From: Pseudoduganella aquatica
GTDB taxonomy: Bacteria; Pseudomonadota; Gammaproteobacteria; Burkholderiales; Burkholderiaceae_D
NCBI RefSeq assembly: GCF_009857595.1
Contig: NZ_WWCU01000009.1
Location: 62,001-126,000 of the forward strand
Reading direction: 5' to 3'
Length of the DNA: 64,000 nt
A program made the translations under genes and the position numbers. Shown here one piece after another: positions 36,329 to 43,957 of this stretch. How positions within the stretch are numbered: the stretch's first letter is position 1; every line of letters begins with the position of its first letter. The notes under the pieces were generated by a model. That model did no database searches, was not told the origin of the DNA, and was given only the letters and a program-made list of their open reading frames with translations.

Positions 36329-37858
36329 ATGCCGCTGCCCTTCCTGCGCATCCGCTGTGCCGCACTGCTGCTCTCCGCCCTCGCCGCCCAGGCCGGCGCC
36401 GCCGATAAAACCGCCGCCGACTGGCAGGCCGCAGCCAGGGCCGACATCGAAGCCGTCCATCAACTCATTCTCACCGCGCACCCCGGCAGCATCGACGAAC
36501 TCAACCCCGGCTTCAAGGACTGGACCGAGCGCGGCTACCGCGAAGCGCTGCAGCAGGTGGCGCGGGTGGACAGCTACGACTCCATGATGGCGGCCTCGCG
36601 CTACTACGTGACCGGTTTTCTCGACGGCCACCTGGTGTACTCGGACAATGCGCGCGGCAAGGACCCTATCGTCGTCAACGGCTGGAAGCTGCGCAGGCAA
36701 GGCGGCGCCTACGTGGTGCAGGGACAGCTGAAGGACTGGCCCGCCCCGCTGCCGCCGTTCGGCGCGCGCCTGCTGCAATGCGACGGGCGCAGCATGGAGG
36801 CCATCCTGGCTGAAGATGTGGCGCCGTATTACGACCGCCGCAACTTCGGCGGCACGCACGAGATCCTGCCGGAGCTGCTGTTCGCGCCTGCCATGGCGGA
36901 CCTGAAACTCAAGCGCTGCCAGTTCCGCACGGCCGAAGGCGCGGAACTGGACATGCCCATCACCTATCAGGCCATCGCCATGCAACGCTATTTCGCGCGC
37001 GACAGCTGGTCCGACGCGCCACAGAAAACGCAGACGCGCCGCAGCAACCAGTTCAGCTTCCAGGACGGCGTGCTGTGGGTGAGCGCCGCCAGCTTCAACT
37101 CCCTGCCGTCCAAGGAGCAGATCGCCGCCTTCGAGACCATGCTGGCCGAGCTGAGTAAAGTGGAAGGTGCGCGCCTGATCGTCTTCGACGCGCGCGGCAA
37201 CGGCGGCGGCAGCAGCGCCATCGGCAGCAAGATATTCGACGCCGCCACCGGCGGACTGGACTACGACAAGCACGGCGTCGACCAGCTGCCGCGCACCTAT
37301 GCGCAGTGGCGCGTGTCCGACGTGCTGCTGGCCAACCTGGAGAAATTCAGCAAGGAGTTCGCCAGCCGCTACGGCGAGGACAGCCAGCAGGCGCGCAGCA
37401 CGCGCACCTTCCTGAAACAGGTGCAGGACGCCAAGGCCGCCGGCCAGCCCTGGGTCGAGCAGCCGGCCGGCCATCTCGTCACGCGGGCCGACATCGCCAA
37501 GCGCGGCGGCAAGCTGCGCCGCCACCAGGGCGCGGTGGCGCTATTGACCGACGCGGCCTGCGCCAGCGCCTGCCTGGACTTCGCGGACCTGGTGCTGAGC
37601 GTGCCCGGCGCCGTGCATATCGGCCGCGCCACCAGTGCCGACTCGGTGTATATCGACACCGGCCGCGCCACGCTCCCCAGCGGCAATGTGCTGGTGCTGC
37701 CGCAGAAAGTCTGGCGCAACCGCCTGCGCGGCAACAACGAAACGCTTACGCCGTCCATTGCGCTGAAGGCGGACATGGCCGACGATGCTGCCGTGCGCGC
37801 GGAGGCATTGTCGGCGCTGGCGCCGATAATGAAGCCGCGTTTGCAAGCCAGCCCTTGA
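36329..37858 (+). CDS. Secreted S41-family (C-terminal processing-like) peptidase
   Basis: 509 residues with a signal peptide (ALLLSALAAQAGA, cleavage about residue 24). A tail-specific-protease-like N-terminal region is followed by the S41 core: LIVFDARGNGGGSSAIGSKI (about 290), and TDAACASACLDFADLVLS (about 407), where Ser of CASAC is the candidate nucleophile. Substrate unknown. It stands alone between tRNA-Leu copies 4 and 5; its stop codon overlaps the -35 of the promoter for copy 5. A longer in-frame reading through the tRNAs is artefactual. Confidence 0.85.
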   Translation: MPLPFLRIRCAALLLSALAAQAGAADKTAADWQAAARADIEAVHQLILTAHPGSIDELNPGFKDWTERGYREALQQVARVDSYDSMMAASRYYVTGFLDGHLVYSDNARGKDPIVVNGWKLRRQGGAYVVQGQLKDWPAPLPPFGARLLQCDGRSMEAILAEDVAPYYDRRNFGGTHEILPELLFAPAMADLKLKRCQFRTAEGAELDMPITYQAIAMQRYFARDSWSDAPQKTQTRRSNQFSFQDGVLWVSAASFNSLPSKEQIAAFETMLAELSKVEGARLIVFDARGNGGGSSAIGSKIFDAATGGLDYDKHGVDQLPRTYAQWRVSDVLLANLEKFSKEFASRYGEDSQQARSTRTFLKQVQDAKAAGQPWVEQPAGHLVTRADIAKRGGKLRRHQGAVALLTDAACASACLDFADLVLSVPGAVHIGRATSADSVYIDTGRATLPSGNVLVLPQKVWRNRLRGNNETLTPSIALKADMADDAAVRAEALSALAPIMKPRLQASP

Positions 37859-37883
37859 CGGCTGCGCATCCATCCCTTACTAT
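37855..37883 (+). promoter_or_regulatory. Promoter of tRNA-Leu copy 5
   Basis: TTGACG (37855-37860) overlaps the TGA stop of the peptidase gene; 17-bp spacer; TACTAT (37878-37883). Same -35 and -10 hexamers as the promoter of copy 3. Confidence 0.8.
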
Positions 37884-37930
37884 GCGTGCCTTCTGTTGCA
37901 GAACAACGCAAGGGAAACAGCAGTAACAGT

Positions 37931-38015
37931 GCCCACGTGGCGGAATTGGTAGACGCGCATGGTTCAGGTCCATGTGCCGCAAGGTGTGGGGGTTCGAGTC
38001 CCTCCGTGGGCACCA
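37931..38015 (+). tRNA. tRNA-Leu(CAG), copy 5
   Basis: 85 nt, identical to copy 1, CCA encoded. Its leader matches that of copy 2 over about 40 nt. Confidence 0.97.
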
Positions 38016-38026
38016 CAGAATTCCGC

Positions 38027-38054
38027 AAAAACGCCTCCTTCGGGAGGCGTTTTT
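38027..38054 (+). terminator. Terminator after tRNA-Leu copy 5
   Basis: AAAAACGCCTCC - TTCG - GGAGGCGTTTTT, identical to that after copy 2; it is symmetric enough to serve the convergent qorB as well. Confidence 0.93.
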
Positions 38055-38069
38055 CATTTCCGGCCCGGT

Positions 38070-38921
38070 TTATTTGGCCAGCGCCACGCGCACCGCTTCC
38101 GCCAGCGGCGTGGTGGCGCGGCCGATCAGGCGCGACAGCGCGCCGCCGTTATCCTCCAACGCGCCCTTCGCCACGCCCGCATCCGAATCCGACAGCAGCG
38201 ACGCCAGCCACTCAGGCAGGCCCGCGCCCAGCAGCGCGGCCTTGTAGTCCGCTTCCGGCATATCCTTGTACGGCACGTCCTTGCCCGCCTGGCGCGACAG
38301 TTCCGCCGCCAACTCCGGCAGCGAGAAGCTGCGGTCGCCCGCCAGCTCGTACAGCGCCTCTGGCGCGGCAGCCGTCAGCACGGCCGCTGCGGCCGCCGCA
38401 TAGTCCTCGCGGGTGGCGGCGGAGACGCGGCCGTCCTGCGCGCTGCCCAGCAGCACGCCATGCGCCAGCGCGCCGCCCAGGCCCGCCGTGTAGTTCTCGA
38501 AATACCAGCCGTTGCGCAGGATGGCGGTGCGCAGGCCGGATGCGCGCAGCAGCTCCTCGGTGGCCTTGTGCTCGCCCGCCAGCGCCAGCGGCGAGCGGTC
38601 CGCGTGCAGCACGCTGGTGTACGCCAGCAGGCCGGCGCCGGCGCGCTTGGCCGCGTCGATCACATTGCGGTGCTGGTCCAGGCGCTGGCCGATTTCGCTC
38701 GACGAGATCAACAGGATTTTTTCCGCGCCGGCAAACGCGGTGTCCAGCGTGGCCGGGTCGTTGTAGTCGGCCTTGCGGACCTGCACGCCCAGTTCGGCCA
38801 GGCCGGTAGCCTTGGCCGGGTCGCGCACGGCGGCCACGATGGAGGCGGCCGGCGTGGTGTTCAGCAGCGCTTTGACGATCAACTGGCCCAGTTGGCCGTT
38901 GGCGCCGGTGATGACGATCAT
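38070..38921 (-). CDS. qorB: NAD(P)H:quinone oxidoreductase, QorB/YtfG type
   Basis: 283 residues of the NmrA-like atypical short-chain dehydrogenase family. The dinucleotide motif is ITGANGQLGQLIVKALL at the start; AAVRDPAKA marks NADPH preference; later YTSVLHAD, LRNGWYFENY and LYELAGDRSFSLPELAAEL follow the QorB order. It reduces quinones in the cytosol. Divergent from an HxlR regulator, the same pairing as E. coli ytfG-ytfH. Confidence 0.92.
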   Translation of the reverse strand: MIVITGANGQLGQLIVKALLNTTPAASIVAAVRDPAKATGLAELGVQVRKADYNDPATLDTAFAGAEKILLISSSEIGQRLDQHRNVIDAAKRAGAGLLAYTSVLHADRSPLALAGEHKATEELLRASGLRTAILRNGWYFENYTAGLGGALAHGVLLGSAQDGRVSAATREDYAAAAAAVLTAAAPEALYELAGDRSFSLPELAAELSRQAGKDVPYKDMPEADYKAALLGAGLPEWLASLLSDSDAGVAKGALEDNGGALSRLIGRATTPLAEAVRVALAK

Positions 38922-38968
38922 GGTGTTTCCTTTCAATTCGCGGTTGGAGTAATTCATCTTAGCGCCTA

Positions 38969-39005
38969 TACTTACTATTTGTAAGTACGCACATTTTAGT
39001 AAGTA
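38969..39005. promoter_or_regulatory. Operator candidate for the HxlR regulator
   Basis: Inverted repeat TACTTAC-TATTT-GTAAGTA (38969-38987), followed by a third half-site GTAAGTA at 38999-39005, within the 99-bp region between divergent qorB and the HxlR gene. The position and dyad suggest autoregulation and control of qorB. Confidence 0.7.
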
Positions 39006-39020
39006 CCCCAGGAGATTCCC

Positions 39021-39431
39021 ATGTCCCAAGCCAAGAGCCTGCGCGCCGCCCTGGCCGCCCACAACGAAGCCCGGCGCGGCCAGCTGATGGTGGCGGCCTG
39101 TCCGTCGCGCGCCGTGCTCAGCCACGTCACTAGCCGCTGGGGCGTGCTGGTGCTGGTGATCCTGCTGGACGGCATGCACCGCTTCAGCGAACTGCGGCGC
39201 GAAGTGGGCGGCGTCAGCGAGAAGATGCTGGCGCAGACGCTGGACGCGCTGGTGGGCGACGGCTTCGTGCTGCGCTACGCCCATCCGGTGATACCGCCAC
39301 GCGTGGAATACAGCCTCACGCCCATGGGGCGCGAGCTGGCGGAGCGGCTGGCCGTGCTGGTGGACTGGATAGAGGAGAACTATCCGCGCATCGCGGACGC
39401 CCGCGCCGAGGCCGCTGCCGAAGCCGCCTGA
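39021..39431 (+). CDS. HxlR-family transcriptional regulator (YtfH-like)
   Basis: 136 residues: HxlR winged helix with CPSRAVLSHVTSRWGVLVLV (Cys at about residue 28, as in redox-sensing members), LLDGMHRFSELRREVGGVSEKMLAQTL (in parts) and [16 protein letters not shown] precedes the ATG. It sits divergent from qorB and likely represses it in response to quinones or electrophiles through the conserved Cys (inference from the family). Confidence 0.9.
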   Translation: MSQAKSLRAALAAHNEARRGQLMVAACPSRAVLSHVTSRWGVLVLVILLDGMHRFSELRREVGGVSEKMLAQTLDALVGDGFVLRYAHPVIPPRVEYSLTPMGRELAERLAVLVDWIEENYPRIADARAEAAAEAA

Positions 39432-39524
39432 GTGAATTCCGCGCACGGCGCCGCATCCTGTACTAAACTTGGCCCTGGATCCCGCATCACCTAACGGGCG
39501 GCGACGCCCATACCGCCTAATCAA

Positions 39525-41399
39525 TTGCAAACCATACTGATTGTTACCGGCATCAGCGCAGGCCTGGCCGAGCTCGAAAGCGCGCTGGCGGCATCCGGTT
39601 TGAACCTGCTCACTGTCAGCCGCGCCGACAGCGCCCTGGACGCCGTGCGCGCAGGCGGCGTGGCGCTGGTGCTGCTCGACGCGGCCCAGGCCGGCAGCTC
39701 CAGCTATGAGCTGTGCAGCCACTTGCAGGCGGCCAGCGCCACGCCCGGCCTGCCCATCATCCTCCTCACGCAGGGGGGCTCCGGCGACTCCGCAGAGATC
39801 CGCGACGAACAGCAGCGCGCGCTGGCCTCCGGCGCCATCGCCTGCCTGCGCCGCCCTTTCAGCACCGGCGCGGTGCTGGAACTGGTGCTTGCCCACCTGC
39901 CCGCGCCGCGCTCGCCCGACGAACTAAGCGCCAGCATCGCGCAACTGCGCCAGCTGCGCCTGAGCGACGCCGCCAGCCACCAGCACGCGGAGGATCTGCG
40001 CGAAGGCCAGAACCAACTGCTGGAAATGGTGGCGCGCGGCGCCCCGCTGGCCACCACGCTGGACAAGCTGATGCTGCTGATCGAAACGCAAGCGCCCGGC
40101 GTGCTGTGCTCCACCCTGCTGCTCGACACCGACGGCCGCACCGTCCGCACCGGCGCAGGCCCCAGCCTGCCGCCCGCCTATATGGCCGCCATCGACGGCC
40201 TGCCCATAGGTCCGGTAGCCGGCTCCTGCGGCACCGCCATGTACCGCAAGGAAGCGGTGGTCGTCACCGACATCCAGACCGATCCGCTGTGGGCGCCCTA
40301 CGCCGCCATCGCCGCCCAGTACGGCCTGCGCGCCTGCTGGTCCGTGCCCATCCTGCTCGACGCGGACACCGTGCTCGGCACCTTCGCCATGTACTACCGC
40401 GAAGTCCGCAGCCCCAGCGCAGCCGACATGCGGCTGATCGGCGTGGCCACCCACCTGGCCGGCATCGCCATCGCCCGCACCCGCCACGAGGACGAACTGC
40501 GCCTCCACCGCACCCAGCTGGAAACCCTGGTGGCCGAGCGCACGGCGGAACTGCGCAAGGCCAAGGACCGCGCCGAACAGGTCAACGACGAACTCGCCAC
40601 GGCCTTGAGCAACCTCAGCATGACGCAGGACGAACTGGTGCGGCGCGAAAAGCTGGCCGCGCTGGGCGCCCTGGTGGCGGGCGTGGCGCACGAACTGAAC
40701 ACGCCCATCGGCAACGGCCTGATGGCCGCCAGCAGCATGGCCGAGCGCACCCAGGCGCTGCGCGCCGCCTTCGCCAAAGGCGCCCGCCAGTCCGACCTGG
40801 GACAGGGCCAGCTGGACGCCTATCTGGACGAGGTGGCGCAGGCCGACGAGATCGTGGTGCGCAACCTGAAGCGCGCCGCCTCGCTGCTGCACAGCTTCCG
40901 CGCCATCGCGCTTGACCAGGACAGCAGCCAGCGCAGCCGCTTCAAGCTCGAACCCCTCGTGGCCGGGCTGATTCCGCCGCTGCTGGCCACGGTCAAGAAC
41001 TTGGCGATCGAGGTGGAGCTGAACATCCCCGCCCACCTGGAGCTGGACAGCTATCCCGGCCAGCTGAGCCAGGTGCTGCTGGCCCTGCTCGAGAACAGCG
41101 CGGTGCACGGCTTTGCGGGCCGCAGCGGCGGCCATGTGCGCATCAGCGCCAGCCTGAACCGCACCGGCAGCATCGAGCTGGTCTACGCAGACGACGGCAA
41201 CGGCATCGCCTCCGAGCACCTGGGCCATATCTACGACCCCTTCTTCACCACGCGGCGCGGCGCCGGCGGCTCCGGCCTGGGGCTCTACATCGCGCACAAC
41301 ATCGTCACCAGCGTGCTCGGCGGGCGCATCAACGCCGCCAGCCAGCCCGGCCAAGGCGCCACCTTCGTCCTGTTGCTGCCGCCGGCGGCGCCGCTATAA
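39525..41399 (+). CDS. Hybrid-type sensor histidine kinase with degenerate receiver and GAF domains
   Basis: 624 residues, no membrane segment. Residues 1-125 form a receiver-like domain with Asp52 (LVLLDAAQ), but the acidic pair of true receivers is absent (ILIVTG). A GAF domain (about 175-325, SCGTAMYRKEAVVVTDI) is followed by a coiled coil, then the kinase core: H-box VAGVAHELNTPIGN with His389, N-box LLENSAVHGFAG, DDGNGI and GSGLGLYIAHNI. Translation appears to start at TTG 39525. No response regulator is adjacent, so the partner is unknown. Confidence 0.88.
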   Translation: MQTILIVTGISAGLAELESALAASGLNLLTVSRADSALDAVRAGGVALVLLDAAQAGSSSYELCSHLQAASATPGLPIILLTQGGSGDSAEIRDEQQRALASGAIACLRRPFSTGAVLELVLAHLPAPRSPDELSASIAQLRQLRLSDAASHQHAEDLREGQNQLLEMVARGAPLATTLDKLMLLIETQAPGVLCSTLLLDTDGRTVRTGAGPSLPPAYMAAIDGLPIGPVAGSCGTAMYRKEAVVVTDIQTDPLWAPYAAIAAQYGLRACWSVPILLDADTVLGTFAMYYREVRSPSAADMRLIGVATHLAGIAIARTRHEDELRLHRTQLETLVAERTAELRKAKDRAEQVNDELATALSNLSMTQDELVRREKLAALGALVAGVAHELNTPIGNGLMAASSMAERTQALRAAFAKGARQSDLGQGQLDAYLDEVAQADEIVVRNLKRAASLLHSFRAIALDQDSSQRSRFKLEPLVAGLIPPLLATVKNLAIEVELNIPAHLELDSYPGQLSQVLLALLENSAVHGFAGRSGGHVRISASLNRTGSIELVYADDGNGIASEHLGHIYDPFFTTRRGAGGSGLGLYIAHNIVTSVLGGRINAASQPGQGATFVLLLPPAAPL

Positions 41400-41407
41400 T
41401 CGGAGCC

Positions 41408-41602
41408 ATGAAGAAGCTGACCGCCTCCCTGCTGCTGCTGTGCTGCACCGCCCTGGACGCCGCGCCCGCCCCGTTTTACTGGTGGGTGAGCAAGGTGGAC
41501 GGCGCGCGCGTGTGCGCCCAAGGCCCGCTGGGCCAGGGCTGGGAGCGGGGGGCGCACGCTTACAAAGATAGCCGTTGCGAAAAATTAGCGTTTGCCAAAT
41601 AA
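41408..41602 (+). CDS. Small secreted protein, unknown
   Basis: 64 residues with a signal peptide (KLTASLLLLCCTALDAAPA) and a short mature part containing FYWWVSKVDGARVCAQ and SRCEKLAFAK, two cysteines that could form one disulfide. No family recognised. It starts 8 bp after the kinase gene and may be translated from the same message. Confidence 0.5.
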   Translation: MKKLTASLLLLCCTALDAAPAPFYWWVSKVDGARVCAQGPLGQGWERGAHAYKDSRCEKLAFAK

Positions 41603-41673
41603 TGGGGCCATAACAAGACGCTTTGTTGCAGGCCGGTATGCCGTAGTTCTATTCCAATAACCGAGGAGAACGA

Positions 41674-42213
41674 ATGTTTACGAGTCCAGAGCAGTTCGCA
41701 GCCACCACCAAGGCCCTGTTTGAGTTTCAGCTTGAAACCTTCAATACGCTGACCAGCAAAGCCGTGCAAGGCGTGGAGCAAGTGGTGGCGCTGAATATGG
41801 CCACCGCCAAGAGCACCGTCGAGGAACAGCTGGCCGCCGGCAAGGAGCTGAGCCTGGCGCGCGATCCCAAGGCCGTCATGGCCGTGGCCGCTGCCAAAGT
41901 CCAGCCCGGCATGACCAATGCCGCCGCCTACAACGAGCAGCTGGGCGGCATCATTGCCGAAATCCGCGAGGAATTCACCCGCGCCGCCGACGCCCATATG
42001 ACCGAAGCCAAAAGCACGCTGAGCGCGCTGATCTACGACGTGACCAAGAACGTGCGCCCCGGTTCCGAGAATGCGGTGCAGATCGTCAAGCAAGCCATCG
42101 ACAACGCCTTCGCCGGCTACGAGCAGGTAACCAACGCCACCCGCCAGGCCGTGGCCAATGTGGAAGCGCAGGTCGCCAAGGCGGCGGCAACCGTCCAGCC
42201 AGGCAAAAAATAA
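41674..42213 (+). CDS. phaP: Phasin family protein
   Basis: 179 residues, almost wholly helical and Ala-rich, with the phasin_2 pattern: MFTSPEQFAATTKALFEFQLETFNTL at the start (in parts), GVEQVVALNMATAKSTVEEQ, AAAYNEQLGGIIAEI. It coats polyhydroxyalkanoate granules and controls their size. GAGGAG precedes the ATG. Single gene; no PHA synthase gene in the window. Confidence 0.92.
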   Translation: MFTSPEQFAATTKALFEFQLETFNTLTSKAVQGVEQVVALNMATAKSTVEEQLAAGKELSLARDPKAVMAVAAAKVQPGMTNAAAYNEQLGGIIAEIREEFTRAADAHMTEAKSTLSALIYDVTKNVRPGSENAVQIVKQAIDNAFAGYEQVTNATRQAVANVEAQVAKAAATVQPGKK

Positions 42214-42233
42214 GCCGCAAGGCTGTCCAACAC

Positions 42234-42267
42234 GGGCCGGGAGCGCCGCACCGGTTGCTCCCGGCCC
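42234..42267 (+). terminator. GC-rich hairpin after the phasin gene
   Basis: GGGCCGGGAGC and GCTCCCGGCCC pair perfectly (11 bp) around a 12-nt loop. No T-run follows, so it may be a weak terminator or mRNA stabiliser. Confidence 0.5.
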
Positions 42268-42281
42268 GCTAACGCGATACA

Positions 42282-42297
42282 CTGTATGAACATACAG
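42282..42297. promoter_or_regulatory. LexA (SOS) box upstream of the FAN1-like/helicase operon
   Basis: CTGTATGAACATACAG is a near-perfect match to the CTG-N10-CAG LexA operator, with dyad symmetry and CA/TT flanks. It lies 16 bp before the start of the nuclease gene, where LexA would block transcription. Seen directly; SOS control is inferred from the motif. Confidence 0.85.
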
Positions 42298-42313
42298 TTG
42301 GCAGCGCGTTGCA

Positions 42314-43957
42314 ATGATCAGAGTTCTGGAAAACGAGTTTTATTACCTGGATAACTTCCACCAGGTTCTGCAGTGGATAGGCGAGCGCTACGACGACTTG
42401 CTCACTGCCGAGGAACGCGCTTTCCTCTCCCACTTCCCCGCCCTGCCCCGCGCCTCGCGCGCGCTGTTCGTGCGCATGGTCATGCGCAAAGGCGAACTGT
42501 TCCGCGCCAGCAAGCTGGTCTACGCCGAAATCGGCTGCGCGCACGAGGCGGCGCGGCCGCTGGCCGAGCTGGGCTGGATAGACGCCGACCCGGTGCTTAC
42601 CCTGGAGCAGCTGTTCGCCCTGCTGCAAAAGCCCGAAATTGCGCGCGTGTTCCAGCTGGCCGGACATGAGAAAAACGCGCGCAAGCCCGAACAGCTGGCC
42701 GCACTGCGCGAGCGCCACGAGGGCGCGCACCGCTTCTCGGCCTGGTGCGGCCAGGCTTTCGACCATGTCTACCAGGTGCTGGCGCAGCCGCTGTGCGACC
42801 GCCTGCGCCTTATCTTCTTCGGCAACTACCACCAGGACTGGTCGGAATTCGTGCTGTCCGACCTGGGCGTGTACAAATACGAAAAGGTGGAGTTCTCGCC
42901 CTCCGCGCGCGGCTTCCGCAGCCGGCGCGACATCGACGACTACCTGGCCCTGCACCACTGCCGCGAACGCTTTACCGAAGGCGAAGATCCGCAGGAGGTG
43001 CTGCGCGCGCTGCCGCCCGCCATCGTCGGCAATGAATGGCTCAACAGCCGGCGCGACAAGCTGCTGTTCCAGATGGCGCAGCACTTGGAAAAACAGCAGG
43101 ACTGGAACGGCGCGCACGGCATCTACGCGGCCTGCGCCTATCCGGGCGCACGGGCGCGCGCCATCCGCGTGCTGGAGAAAAGCGAGCAGGCCGGCGCCGC
43201 GCACGCGCTGCTGCTGCAAGCGCTGGCGCAGCCCGAGAGCGAGCACGAACGCCAGCAACTGCTGCGCATGCTGCCGCGCCTGCGCCGCAAGCTGGGCCAT
43301 CCCAAGCCGCCCGCCGCCCAGCCCGCGCCCGTGGTGCGGCTGGACCTGACGCTGCCCATGCCCGAGGGGGAATGGTGGGTGGAAGGCGTGGTGCGCGACC
43401 ACCTGGCGCGCGAGGAAGCGCCGGTGTACTACGTGGAAAACGCGCTGATCAACTCCCTGTTCGGGCTGCTGTGCTGGGACGCCATCTTCACCAGCATTCC
43501 CGGCGCCTTCTTCCATCCCTTCCACCATGGCCCGGCCGACCTGCACAGCGCCGACTTCCAGCGCCGCCGCGCGGCGCAGTTCGCCGCCTGCCTGGGCCAG
43601 CTGGACGACGGCGGCTACCAGGACACGATACGGCGCAACCTGCTTGCCAAGGACGGCATCCAGTCGCCCTTTGTCTACTGGGGCGCGCTGGACGCGGAGC
43701 TGGTGGACCTGGCGCTGGCCTGCATCCCGGCGGCGCACCTGAAGAAATGGTTCGAGCGCATCCTGCTCGACATCAAGGCCAACCGCAGCGGCTTCCCGGA
43801 CCTGATCCAGTTCTGGCCCGCCGAGCGGCGCTACCACATGATAGAAGTGAAAGGCCCCGGCGACCGCCTGCAGGACAACCAGCTGCGCTGGATCAGCTAC
43901 TGCGCCGAGCACCAGATGCCCATCACCGTCTGTTATCTGCAATGGGCGGAGGGATGA
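42314..43957 (+). CDS. VRR-NUC domain nuclease, FAN1-like
   Basis: 547 residues: N-terminal helical SAP-like/TPR region and a C-terminal VRR-NUC domain of the PD-(D/E)xK class, with Asp496 in GFPDLIQF, Glu511 and Lys513 in MIEVKGPGDRLQDNQ. FAN1 proteins are structure-specific 5' flap nucleases that unhook DNA interstrand crosslinks. The gene overlaps the downstream helicase by 4 bp (ATGA), so both are made together, and a LexA box precedes it. Bacterial FAN1 genes are known to sit beside such helicases. Confidence 0.9.
   Translation: MIRVLENEFYYLDNFHQVLQWIGERYDDLLTAEERAFLSHFPALPRASRALFVRMVMRKGELFRASKLVYAEIGCAHEAARPLAELGWIDADPVLTLEQLFALLQKPEIARVFQLAGHEKNARKPEQLAALRERHEGAHRFSAWCGQAFDHVYQVLAQPLCDRLRLIFFGNYHQDWSEFVLSDLGVYKYEKVEFSPSARGFRSRRDIDDYLALHHCRERFTEGEDPQEVLRALPPAIVGNEWLNSRRDKLLFQMAQHLEKQQDWNGAHGIYAACAYPGARARAIRVLEKSEQAGAAHALLLQALAQPESEHERQQLLRMLPRLRRKLGHPKPPAAQPAPVVRLDLTLPMPEGEWWVEGVVRDHLAREEAPVYYVENALINSLFGLLCWDAIFTSIPGAFFHPFHHGPADLHSADFQRRRAAQFAACLGQLDDGGYQDTIRRNLLAKDGIQSPFVYWGALDAELVDLALACIPAAHLKKWFERILLDIKANRSGFPDLIQFWPAERRYHMIEVKGPGDRLQDNQLRWISYCAEHQMPITVCYLQWAEG

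Noticed and set aside
34801..38015. CRISPR-like series of identical 85-nt repeats
   Set aside because: The repeats fold as class II tRNA-Leu with CCA ends, and the spacing is irregular with promoters and terminators between them.
41674..42213. Phasin gene as a part of the FAN1-helicase operon
   Set aside because: A stable hairpin and the LexA box separate them, and the functions are unrelated.
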